From UMGS1387 sp045646465 (lineage in GTDB: Bacteria > Bacillota > Clostridia > Oscillospirales > CAG-382), in the NCBI GenBank assembly GCA_045646465.1, contig JAZRKT010000057.1:1-12198 (forward strand): 12,198 nt of DNA, written 5' to 3'. The position numbers were made by a program, and so were the translations under genes. The notes under the pieces were generated by a model that was given only the letters and a program-made list of their open reading frames with translations, made no database searches and was not told the origin of the DNA. Position 1 is the stretch's first letter. Each line of letters starts with the position of its first letter. Positions 5,867 through 12,198 of the stretch are shown piece after piece.

Positions 5867-6574
5867 ATGCTTATCAATCTTATCAGAAGCGGTTTTACAC
5901 AGGATGCGGTAATTCAGATTTTACTGTTTATTCCTGTTATACTCATATCATTAACGGTGCACGAATACTGCCACGGATATGCTGCGTATCTGTGCGGCGA
6001 TACAACGGCAAAGTGGCAAGGAAGGCTTACCTTAAACCCAATAAAGCACCTTGACCCCATAGGTACAATTATGATGCTTCTTTTCGGCTTCGGCTACGCA
6101 AGACCGGTGCCTATAAATCCTAGAAATTTCAAAAACTACAGACTGGGTCTTGTTACTGTTTCTCTTGCAGGACCGCTTTCAAACCTGCTTTTGGCTTTTA
6201 TCGGGCTTATTTGTCTGTACACAACAGTACAGCTTTTCCCTATGCAATTCTTTCAGCCGTCAGCCTTCTTCAATGCGTGGATGATTTTTATAATCAGCTT
6301 TATTTCCAGCAATGCCTCTCTTGCCGTGTTCAATCTTATACCCATTCCGCCTCTTGACGGCTCACGTATAATCACAGCAGTTCTTCCTGCAAAAATCGCT
6401 TACTATTACAACAAATACGAGCAGTATATAATGATAATCGTCCTTGCTCTTTTATATTTCAATATTCTGGACTCAATTATATACTCTGCAAGAGACTTAA
6501 TCCTCAGGGGTATGACCTTTATTATAGAGCTTTTGCCCTTCTTCAAGCTTCCCCTTTCACATTTTCTTTTTTGA
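5867..6574 (+). CDS. M50-family site-2 protease (membrane metalloprotease)
   Basis: A 235-residue integral membrane zinc protease. The active-site helix carries VHEYCHGYAA with HExxH at 32-36, and FNLIPIPPLDG (155-165) supplies the third zinc ligand, Asp164. About five to six hydrophobic segments are visible (near 13-32, 66-78, 94-120, 137-160, 185-205 and the C-terminus), typical of the compact, PDZ-free SpoIVFB-like group. Substrate is unknown; members cleave membrane-embedded regulatory proteins or leftover signal segments. The start at 5867 is chosen because AAGGAG (5856-5861) lies 5 nt upstream; the frame is open 20 codons further, but that would overlap trmL without a ribosome binding site. 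It lies between trmL and scpA, an arrangement I believe recurs in Clostridia. Confidence 0.88.
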   Translation: MLINLIRSGFTQDAVIQILLFIPVILISLTVHEYCHGYAAYLCGDTTAKWQGRLTLNPIKHLDPIGTIMMLLFGFGYARPVPINPRNFKNYRLGLVTVSLAGPLSNLLLAFIGLICLYTTVQLFPMQFFQPSAFFNAWMIFIISFISSNASLAVFNLIPIPPLDGSRIITAVLPAKIAYYYNKYEQYIMIIVLALLYFNILDSIIYSARDLILRGMTFIIELLPFFKLPLSHFLF

Positions 6575-6584
6575 GAGGTAACAT

Positions 6585-7454
6585 ATGACAACCCAAACAA
6601 CACTTCCTGCAGGTCAGGAGCAGATAGACGAGACGGCAATTGAGCAATATGCAAGAGATGACGGTGCGCTTTCCTTTAAGCTTGAAATCTTCGAAGGGCC
6701 GTTGGAGCTTCTTCTGTCCCTCATTACAAAAAACAAGGTAAACATCTACGACATTCCTATAGCTCTTATTCTGGAGCAATATATGGATTACCTTCATACT
6801 ATGGAAATGTTCAATATGGAAATAGCCTCTGAGTTTATTGTTATGGCATCACAGCTTATGGTTATAAAAAGCCGTATGCTGCTTCCCAAAATTGAGCAAG
6901 AGGAAGACCCGAGACAAGAGCTTGTTGATATGCTTCTGGAATACCAGAGAGCAAAGCAGACAGCGGAAATTCTTCACGACAGAGAAGCCTCCTACGGCGG
7001 GCGTTTCGAAAAGCCCCCGGAAAAGGTGGAGAACATCAATAAAACCGAGTATAAGCTCACCCACGATATTAAGCTTCTACAGGAGGCATATTTGCGCATA
7101 TATCAGCGAAAACTTGAGCTTATGGAGGCGCAGGCAAACACCGAAAAGCTTGACAATCTTCTTAAAACCACCCGTCACGTAAGCGTTAACGAAAGAATAC
7201 TTCATGTTATGAAGCTGCTTGTAAGACGAGGCAACTGTTCCTTTGCAAATCTTTTTGAAAAGGCAGAGTCAAGAAGCGAAATTGTTGCCACATTCTTAGC
7301 TGTGCTTGAGCTTATCAAGGGCAGAAGAATTATGATTGATAACCTTTCGGAAACAGGTGACGACTGTACCATTACCCTGCTTCGGGACAAGGAAAAAGAG
7401 GAATTACCGTCTTACGAAGAAGTCAATTCCGAGCAAAACAGTACCAATAAATAG
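6585..7454 (+). CDS. scpA: Segregation and condensation protein A
   Basis: A 289-residue ScpA, the kleisin that bridges the SMC ATPase heads and recruits ScpB for chromosome compaction and segregation. The diagnostic N-terminal motif FEGPLELLLSLI is at 36-47, followed by NIYDIPIALILEQYMDYL. The C-terminal winged-helix region around VNERILHVMKLLVRRG and FLAVLELIKGRR binds the SMC head. The protein starts about 28 residues earlier than a minimal ScpA, with a polar leader (MTTQTTLPAGQEQIDETAIE). The ATG 10 nt after the protease stop is preceded by GAGAGGT. scpB does not follow; the gene ends the cluster at a terminator, so scpB must be elsewhere. Confidence 0.93.
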   Translation: MTTQTTLPAGQEQIDETAIEQYARDDGALSFKLEIFEGPLELLLSLITKNKVNIYDIPIALILEQYMDYLHTMEMFNMEIASEFIVMASQLMVIKSRMLLPKIEQEEDPRQELVDMLLEYQRAKQTAEILHDREASYGGRFEKPPEKVENINKTEYKLTHDIKLLQEAYLRIYQRKLELMEAQANTEKLDNLLKTTRHVSVNERILHVMKLLVRRGNCSFANLFEKAESRSEIVATFLAVLELIKGRRIMIDNLSETGDDCTITLLRDKEKEELPSYEEVNSEQNSTNK

Positions 7455-7473
7455 TTTTTAACCCGACAAATAC

Positions 7474-7510
7474 AAACAGACGAGCCGCTGTCAGCAAAGC
7501 TCGTCTGTTT
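7474..7510. terminator. Strong terminator between convergent scpA and oxidoreductase genes
   Basis: A perfect 12-bp stem pairs 7474-7485 (AAACAGACGAGC) with 7499-7510 (GCTCGTCTGTTT), with a 13-nt loop and a T run overlapping the 3' arm (7508-7512). The A residues at the 5' side give a short U run for the minus strand as well, so it can stop both scpA (+) and the oxidoreductase (-) transcripts. Confidence 0.85.
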
Positions 7511-7523
7511 TTCATTATTTAGT

Positions 7524-8651
7524 TTATTTTTCTGCGCTGTCAAGAATCTTCTGCATTACGCTGTTAACGTATGCACCGTCCTTAAAGCTCGGCGACACAG
7601 GCGTGCCGTTATATACACAGTTAAAATAGTTATACATACTGTGTATATGTCCTCTTGCCCAGCCGATAGGAGCACGCATACCGGGAAATACACTGCCTTG
7701 GATATCGTATCTGTTTACACACTCGATTTTTGTGTAGCCCTTGTAACCACCGTAATGTGCGCCGTCTGCCGTGTTATCGTAAAATTCAAGGAAATTGGGA
7801 TCCATAAGGTTAAAGCGCAGGCTTCCGTCCGTTCCGAAAATTTCAAGGGACAGGTCGTCATTTGCTCCAACGTTGATTTTGCTTGCTTCAATTGTTCCCA
7901 CAGCACCGCCAGCAAGTGTTGCCACAGCATAAACCGCTTCTTCTGCATTGGTATTCCAGGGCTTTCCGTCCATACCCTTGCGTGTTTTAAAGCCTATCTG
8001 CATTACTGCCTTGACGTCTGTAACCTTGTACATATCGTCATCTCCCAGAACGTAGTAAAGTAAGTCTATTACGTGTGAGCCAAGGTCGAAAAGGACTCCT
8101 GCTCCGCAAATGTCCTTGTTCTGCTTCCAGCCTGCCGCCTTTTCGGGGTCTGTTCCCGACGAGTGGCGGTATACCGTTCTGAAGGACAGTATTCTGCCTA
8201 ATCTTCCTTCGGCAGCTATCTGCTTTGCTCTGATTATTGCAGGATAGTGACGGTTGTTGAACACCATTCCGCAACATTTTTTATAGTCCTTTGTAAGCTC
8301 TAAAATTCTGTCTGCCTCTTCTTCGCTAATGGCAAGAGGTTTTTCACAAAGTATGTGCTTGCCTGCCTTTACCGCCTTTTCAATCATATCAAGGTGAAGA
8401 TTGTTGGGCGTGCAGATGTCAATAACGTCAATTTCGGGATTGCTTACAGCTTCCTCGTAGGTGAGGGCATAGTTTTCAAAGCCGAGAGCATCTGCATCGG
8501 CTCTTGCCGTATCGGCGTTTCTTGTAACAAGAGTGTGAAGCTTGACCTCAAAGGGCAAATCTTTGTAGCAATACTTAAGATTTGCTATGGATGCAGAATG
8601 TGTTCTGCCCATAGCTCCCTTTCCTATAACTGCAACATTTATTTTTTTCAT
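7524..8651 (-). CDS. Gfo/Idh/MocA-family NAD(P)-dependent oxidoreductase
   Basis: A 375-residue sugar or cyclitol dehydrogenase-type protein. The N-terminal Rossmann domain has VAVIGKGAMGRTH with GxGxxG at 10-15. TPNNLH at 81-86 and the catalytic CEKPLA with Lys104 at 102-107 are family hallmarks. GAGVLFDLGSHVIDLL (183-198) carries the conserved D-x-G-x-H-x-x-D catalytic/substrate segment (Asp189, His193, Asp196). Substrate cannot be told from sequence. Two ATGs are 6 nt apart (8657 and 8651); GAAAGAGAG abuts the first, so the second, giving MKKINVAVIG, has the better spacing and is chosen. The gene is monocistronic, convergent with scpA, with a 331-bp spacer and a promoter-like sequence upstream. 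Confidence 0.88.
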   Translation of the reverse strand: MKKINVAVIGKGAMGRTHSASIANLKYCYKDLPFEVKLHTLVTRNADTARADADALGFENYALTYEEAVSNPEIDVIDICTPNNLHLDMIEKAVKAGKHILCEKPLAISEEEADRILELTKDYKKCCGMVFNNRHYPAIIRAKQIAAEGRLGRILSFRTVYRHSSGTDPEKAAGWKQNKDICGAGVLFDLGSHVIDLLYYVLGDDDMYKVTDVKAVMQIGFKTRKGMDGKPWNTNAEEAVYAVATLAGGAVGTIEASKINVGANDDLSLEIFGTDGSLRFNLMDPNFLEFYDNTADGAHYGGYKGYTKIECVNRYDIQGSVFPGMRAPIGWARGHIHSMYNYFNCVYNGTPVSPSFKDGAYVNSVMQKILDSAEK

Positions 8652-8676
8652 AAACATCTCTCTTTCACATCAGAAT

Positions 8677-8870
8677 CTAAATTTGTATAGATAATGCATA
8701 ACAGCAAACCGAACCAAAGAGTATATGAAGCTCGTTGAACTTTTCGTCGGTGTTTTCGCAAGCCTCTTCAAGATAGGTTATGTGCTTCTTTGCGAAAACT
8801 CTTATTCTGTCCTTAGTCTGTCAAGTCTGTGGGACACAACCGTCCTGTAGAATTTTTCAATAAGTGCATC
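8677..8870 (-). pseudogene. Possible decayed reading frame in the oxidoreductase leader
   Basis: Read on the minus strand, the spacer gives protein-like sequence in two frames. DALIEKFYRTVVSHRLDRLRTE runs from 8870 to a TAA at 8804-8802. A shift of one base at 8808 continues as RIRVFAKKHITYLEEACENT and DEKFNELHILF, ending at a TAG at 8679-8677. The charged, amphipathic-helix character and the clean handover at a single point suggest one former gene with a frameshift. No start codon or ribosome binding site is visible and I recognise no family. It could also be chance, since the stretch is short. Confidence 0.3.
8752..8799. repeat. Perfect 10-bp inverted repeat with 28-nt spacer
   Basis: GTTTTCGCAA at 8752-8761 is the exact reverse complement of TTGCGAAAAC at 8790-8799. 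No T run follows on either strand, so it is not a terminator. It lies in the predicted leader of the minus-strand oxidoreductase gene, about 100 nt upstream of its start. Confidence 0.85.
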
Positions 8871-8920
8871 AATGTTTATTGCAGTCGTAGTTTAAACTGC
8901 CATTCACACAGTACACTTAC

Positions 8921-8949
8921 ATTTTATACGCAAAAGCAGGTTATGTCAA
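8921..8949 (-). promoter_or_regulatory. Predicted sigma-A-type promoter toward the oxidoreductase gene
   Basis: On the minus strand, TTGACA (8949-8944) and TAAAAT (8926-8921) are 17 bp apart. Transcription would start near 8914 and give a leader of about 260 nt before the ATG at 8651. A perfect palindrome, AGTTTAAACT (8889-8898), lies just inside the predicted transcript, within a wider GCAGT...ACTGC dyad (8881-8900), and could be an operator. Confidence 0.5.
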
Positions 8950-8988
8950 TGAAGATTCCTTAAAAAGTAATAAATAAGTATAAAAGTA

Positions 8989-10788
8989 CTATTTTACCTT
9001 TAATTCTTCAACCTTCTGCGCCTGTGCCGTAACATAGCAGGTGTAGTTGGTTTCGTATATTACAAAACCCGGTTTTGAGCCTGACGGCTTTTTGACATTT
9101 CTCACTCTTGTATAGTCAACAGGTGCCTGAGGCAGTTCCTTCTGCGAGCTGTAAAATGCCGCAATCATTGCACACTGCGTAAAATCCTCGGCAGGAGGCT
9201 CGTCCTTACCGCAACGCATAACAACGTGAGAGCCGGGAGCGTTCTTAACGTGAAACCAATAGTCATCCTTTGAAGCAAGCTCGGTTGTAATGTAATCGTT
9301 CTGCAGATTGTTCTTTCCGCAAAGCACTTCATATCCGCCCGACGTCATAAATTTCAAAGGCTTGTAATCCTTTTTGAGAGCATTTTTGTATTCTCTTTTG
9401 TTTTTTGTCATACTACGGCGAAGATTGTCAAGTGTCTTGCCGTAGCCCGACACAGTCAGCTCAGTTCTTATCTGCGACAGGTCTGCCTCTGTTTCTGCCT
9501 TGGTAAGGCTATCAAAAATTGTGTCGATGTAGGCAATTTCCTTCTCCGAATCTTCAATCTGCTTTGCAAGCATAATCTCGGCGGATTTTGCCTTGTTGTA
9601 CTTTTTGTAATACTGCTGGGCATTCTGAGAGGGTGTATATCTTTCGTCAAGAGGTACCTTGACGGTTGGCATTGCTTCGTCGTAATAGTCCACCAAATCA
9701 GCCTGCTTCATACCCTTTTCAAGCATATAAATGTTGGATGTTATAAGGTCTCCGAATCGCTTGAACTGCTCCTTATTTTCACAGTCCTTTAAGCTTTGCT
9801 TCTGGAGAGCCGTCTTTTTAGTGATTCTGGACGAAGCGTTGGTGAGCAATCTTAAAACATCCTGTCCTCTATGTTTAATTCGCTCCTGCTTGTCACGCTC
9901 ACGGTAAAAATCGTCAAGAAGCTTGCTAATGTCGTCATATTCTCTGACACAGGCAGATGTGCCGTACTGTCTTATTTCGCAAAAGGAAAAATCAACAACA
10001 CTTCCCTTGACGTCGCTGACTAAACAGGGGTTAAATACTCCTTTCCTTACAGCACCGTAAAACATATCAAAGTAAAACCATAATTTTTCGCCGTCACATT
10101 CAGACAATGGCGTACCCGTACTTTTGGTTGCCCTGAACACGACTTCTCTTGCCGTAAGAGGCGAAAGTCCCGAATACCTCGAAATGAGATATTTATCTGC
10201 CGCACCGCTTTTTCCGCTTTTAAGGTCAGCTTCGATTTTTTCTAAAAAGGTATACCTGTCTACCTCCAACGCATCAAGCTTTCCTTCCTGTACGGGAGGA
10301 TTTTCGTACTCAAATCCGCACAGCACCTGACGCTTGTTGGTTGTGGAAAGGCTGATTGGATGAAGAACGGCTAAAATCCGTCTGTTTTCGTCAAGGAATA
10401 TTACATTGCTGTAAGTACCCATAATTTCACACACAAGGTACTTGACACCGGAATACCCCATTTCATCGGTTGAGGTAAGCTTGATTTCAACGGCTCTGTC
10501 AAAGCCTATCTGCCTTACGTCAAGGATGTGTGCACCCGACAGATGCTTACGCAGAAGCATACAGAACATAGGCGGCTGCATAGGATTTTCTCTTTCGGCT
10601 TCAGTAAAGCTTACTCTTGAATTACCTGCAAGCGCCGAAAGCAAAAGCTTTCTGCTTTCCCCTTGAGTTCTGAGCCCAAGTATTATTTCATCCCTTTCGG
10701 GCTGATATATTTTATCAACTCTTGCGCCTATGACGGTGTCCTTTAGCTGTTTTACCACCGCCGACATAACGCCTGCATCAAAAGGCAA
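8989..10788 (-). CDS. rqcH: Ribosome quality-control factor RqcH (NFACT/Rqc2 family)
   Basis: A 599-residue NFACT protein. RqcH binds stalled, obstructed 50S subunits and recruits alanyl-tRNA to add C-terminal alanine tails that mark the chain for degradation. The NFACT-N domain begins MPFDAGVMSAVVKQL and has GFDRAVEI with the Asp97-Arg98 pair reported as essential for tailing in Bacillus RqcH. A central helical/coiled-coil region spans about 290-470, and the NFACT-R domain (DUF814) follows with GKNNLQND (491-498) and WFHVKNAPGSHVV (511-523). The start is TTG at 10788: AGGAGGG (10802-10796) sits 7 nt upstream, and the next ATG is inside the conserved N-terminus. It lies 18 nt after the nif3-like gene. 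No clear terminator follows at 8988. Older names are fibronectin-binding protein A or FbpA. Confidence 0.93.
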   Translation of the reverse strand: MPFDAGVMSAVVKQLKDTVIGARVDKIYQPERDEIILGLRTQGESRKLLLSALAGNSRVSFTEAERENPMQPPMFCMLLRKHLSGAHILDVRQIGFDRAVEIKLTSTDEMGYSGVKYLVCEIMGTYSNVIFLDENRRILAVLHPISLSTTNKRQVLCGFEYENPPVQEGKLDALEVDRYTFLEKIEADLKSGKSGAADKYLISRYSGLSPLTAREVVFRATKSTGTPLSECDGEKLWFYFDMFYGAVRKGVFNPCLVSDVKGSVVDFSFCEIRQYGTSACVREYDDISKLLDDFYRERDKQERIKHRGQDVLRLLTNASSRITKKTALQKQSLKDCENKEQFKRFGDLITSNIYMLEKGMKQADLVDYYDEAMPTVKVPLDERYTPSQNAQQYYKKYNKAKSAEIMLAKQIEDSEKEIAYIDTIFDSLTKAETEADLSQIRTELTVSGYGKTLDNLRRSMTKNKREYKNALKKDYKPLKFMTSGGYEVLCGKNNLQNDYITTELASKDDYWFHVKNAPGSHVVMRCGKDEPPAEDFTQCAMIAAFYSSQKELPQAPVDYTRVRNVKKPSGSKPGFVIYETNYTCYVTAQAQKVEELKVK

Positions 10789-10806
10789 TTTAACGCCCTC
10801 CTATCA

Positions 10807-11574
10807 TTATATACAGGTATACGGACATTTGACGTCGTACACCTCGATTTCAGCATTGGGGAATTTTTTGTTCAAAAGGCTGTAAAGCTTGTCGCACACA
10901 GGATTTTCGGTGTAATAGTGACCGCAGTCATAAAGACTGAAGCTTTCTTTGCTGGCGGCAATAAACAGGTGATGGGGAATTTCGGCTGTCACAAAGGCAT
11001 CGGCACCTAGAGCTACACCCTCAAAGATGTAATCCTTGCCTGCTCCTCCCACAACCGCAACTGTTTTAACAAGTCTTTCATAAGCTAAGGCGCATCTTAT
11101 ATCGCACCCTAATTTTCCCTTTAAAAAAAGGGCAAAGTCGCGTGATGTCATCGGCTTTTCGAGCCTGCCCATTCTTCCGATGTTGCCTGTTTCTCCGCCG
11201 AAAGGTACAATGCCGGAAAGTCCGATAGATGCAGCAAGAACATCGTTTACACCGCCCTCGGCACTGTCAAGACGTGTATGGTAGGACAGCAAGGATATGC
11301 CACCCTGTATAAGCTTCGTTATATTCTCGTAGTCGCTGCCGCTTATTCTTGACAGCCTTTTGAAAATAAAGGGGTGATGGGTGACAATAAGGTCAAAGCC
11401 ACCCTTCACAGCATAATCAATAACCTTATCCGTTGCTTCAAGCGCCACAAGAATTCTGTCCGCCTTTGAGTCCTTGCTTTTGCAGACCATAACACCGTCG
11501 TTGTCCCAGCTTTCGGAAAGCTCTGACGGAGCAAGACTGCTCAGATACTTATCAACTTCACCTACGGTGTACAT
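10807..11574 (-). CDS. Nif3-like dinuclear metal-centre protein (YqfO/DUF34 family)
   Basis: A 255-residue member of the Nif3/DUF34 family, which forms a hexameric ring with two metals per subunit. Metal ligands are visible: His66-His67 in THHPFIF, His99 and Asp103 in HTRLD, and His219 with Glu223 in GHYYTE. The short length shows that it lacks the extra middle domain of Bacillus YqfO. The function is not established; proposed roles include a GTP cyclohydrolase I-like or metal-related activity. Its ATG overlaps the end of trmK by 13 nt, implying translational coupling. The trmK-nif3 pairing is widely conserved in Firmicutes. Confidence 0.92.
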   Translation of the reverse strand: MYTVGEVDKYLSSLAPSELSESWDNDGVMVCKSKDSKADRILVALEATDKVIDYAVKGGFDLIVTHHPFIFKRLSRISGSDYENITKLIQGGISLLSYHTRLDSAEGGVNDVLAASIGLSGIVPFGGETGNIGRMGRLEKPMTSRDFALFLKGKLGCDIRCALAYERLVKTVAVVGGAGKDYIFEGVALGADAFVTAEIPHHLFIAASKESFSLYDCGHYYTENPVCDKLYSLLNKKFPNAEIEVYDVKCPYTCI

Positions 11575-12198
11575 ACTGTGTTCTCCTTTATGATTTTCAT
11601 TTCTTCAAGAAGCTCTGAAAGCTCTGCACTTTCAAGTCCTGCTTCTACCCTTTCCTTCAGAGCCTTTTCGGTTATGCGTATACGGCGTGCAAGCTGTCTT
11701 TCAAACAGTTCTCCGCCCTTTTGTATGTTGTTCTTTCCCAGAAGCATTTCCGCTTTTGTGCCTCTTCTTTTTTTGCCGTCGTACACAACCGACATAACGG
11801 CATAAACCCTGTCCTTGTCAAGCACCATTGTTTCGTCTGTTATGTTATATCCGTTGGTATACAGGTATACTCTCAAATCGTCCTCGCTTGTCATGGGCTG
11901 AAGTATGAGCTTGACCTTGCCCTTATGTTCTTCGTCACGCAAAAAAGGCGCCCTTTCAAGTATGCCCGAAATAAGCTCTCCGCCCATACCGAGAATGAAA
12001 ATACGGTTTGCCTTTACTTTTTCAAGTCCCGTAAGACCGTCAGTACAAACAATGTCTATAAATTCCGACAAAGGCTTTCCCATAAGTGTCCGCCTTGACA
12101 CGTTTTCTCTTGCTGTGGCGACAGGACCTTCGTTTATGTCGCAGGCTGTAACGTGAGAGCAGATTCCGCTTTGGACAAGATAAATTGCAAGCTTTGCA
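11562..12198 (-). CDS. trmK: tRNA (adenine(22)-N1)-methyltransferase TrmK (5' end outside window)
   Basis: The frame stays open from the right window edge (first full codon at 12197) to the stop at 11564-11562, giving 211 visible residues. It reads KLAIYLVQSGICSHVTACDI, then NEGPVATARENV, then DIVCTDGL and FILGMGGELISGIL, with LQPMTSEDDLRVYL. These are the SAM-binding Rossmann and substrate motifs of TrmK, which methylates N1 of A22 in the tRNA D-loop. Roughly 20 N-terminal residues, including the first SAM motif, should lie beyond the edge. The ATG at 12101 is an internal methionine-free choice of frame and would cut off the SAM site, so it is not the true start. The C-terminal helical region (LARRIRITEKALKERVEAG) is present. 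The end overlaps the nif3-like gene. Confidence 0.92.
   Translation of the reverse strand, partial: AKLAIYLVQSGICSHVTACDINEGPVATARENVSRRTLMGKPLSEFIDIVCTDGLTGLEKVKANRIFILGMGGELISGILERAPFLRDEEHKGKVKLILQPMTSEDDLRVYLYTNGYNITDETMVLDKDRVYAVMSVVYDGKKRRGTKAEMLLGKNNIQKGGELFERQLARRIRITEKALKERVEAGLESAELSELLEEMKIIKENTVCTP

Noticed and set aside
1..12198. CRISPR array, tRNA, rRNA, transposase or integrase genes
   Set aside because: No regularly spaced repeats, no tRNA-like cloverleaf, no rRNA segments and no recombinase motifs were seen on either strand.

Overview
The window looks like chromosomal DNA of a low-to-middle-GC Gram-positive anaerobe of the class Clostridia, most like the Ruminococcus/Oscillospiraceae group. 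This rests on gene content (DapB end, EF-G2-type translation factor, YpsA-type SLOG protein, LUD protein, TrmL, site-2 protease, ScpA, RqcH, Nif3-like protein, TrmK), AGGAGG-type ribosome binding sites and use of TTG starts. The taxonomic placement is inference; no rRNA is present.

Layout. 1-104 is the 3' end of dapB (+). 105-1411 is an AT-rich accessory patch of Rhs/YD-repeat debris. It holds an Rhs fragment joined to a C-terminal toxin piece resembling polymorphic toxin type 44, then a small membrane-anchored DUF5412-like protein in the usual immunity-gene position, then a second Rhs fragment that stops at the core boundary and runs into a terminator. The two Rhs fragments share an identical 42-bp block. 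1412-1695 carries no convincing gene but is rich in short hairpins. A good sigma-A-type promoter (1696-1724) then serves an EF-G2-like translation factor (1836-3893), closed by a terminator.

4063-7454 is a compact co-directional cluster: SLOG protein, LUD protein, TrmL tRNA methyltransferase, M50 site-2 protease and ScpA, with gaps of 3-36 nt. It ends at a strong hairpin (7474-7510) that also lies between convergent genes. On the minus strand, a Gfo/Idh/MocA oxidoreductase (7524-8651) is preceded by a 331-bp gap holding a promoter-like sequence, a perfect 10-bp inverted repeat and what may be a decayed reading frame.

8989-12198 (minus) is a tight housekeeping cluster, transcribed trmK -> nif3-like -> rqcH. 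It joins tRNA m1A22 methylation, a dinuclear-metal protein and the ribosome-rescue factor RqcH. trmK runs off the right edge.

Most genes here are ordinary housekeeping. The unusual material is the Rhs toxin/immunity remnant with its duplicated core block, the hairpin-rich spacer after it, and the unexplained spacer upstream of the oxidoreductase. I did not find a convincing wholly new system; the Rhs patch is the nearest candidate.
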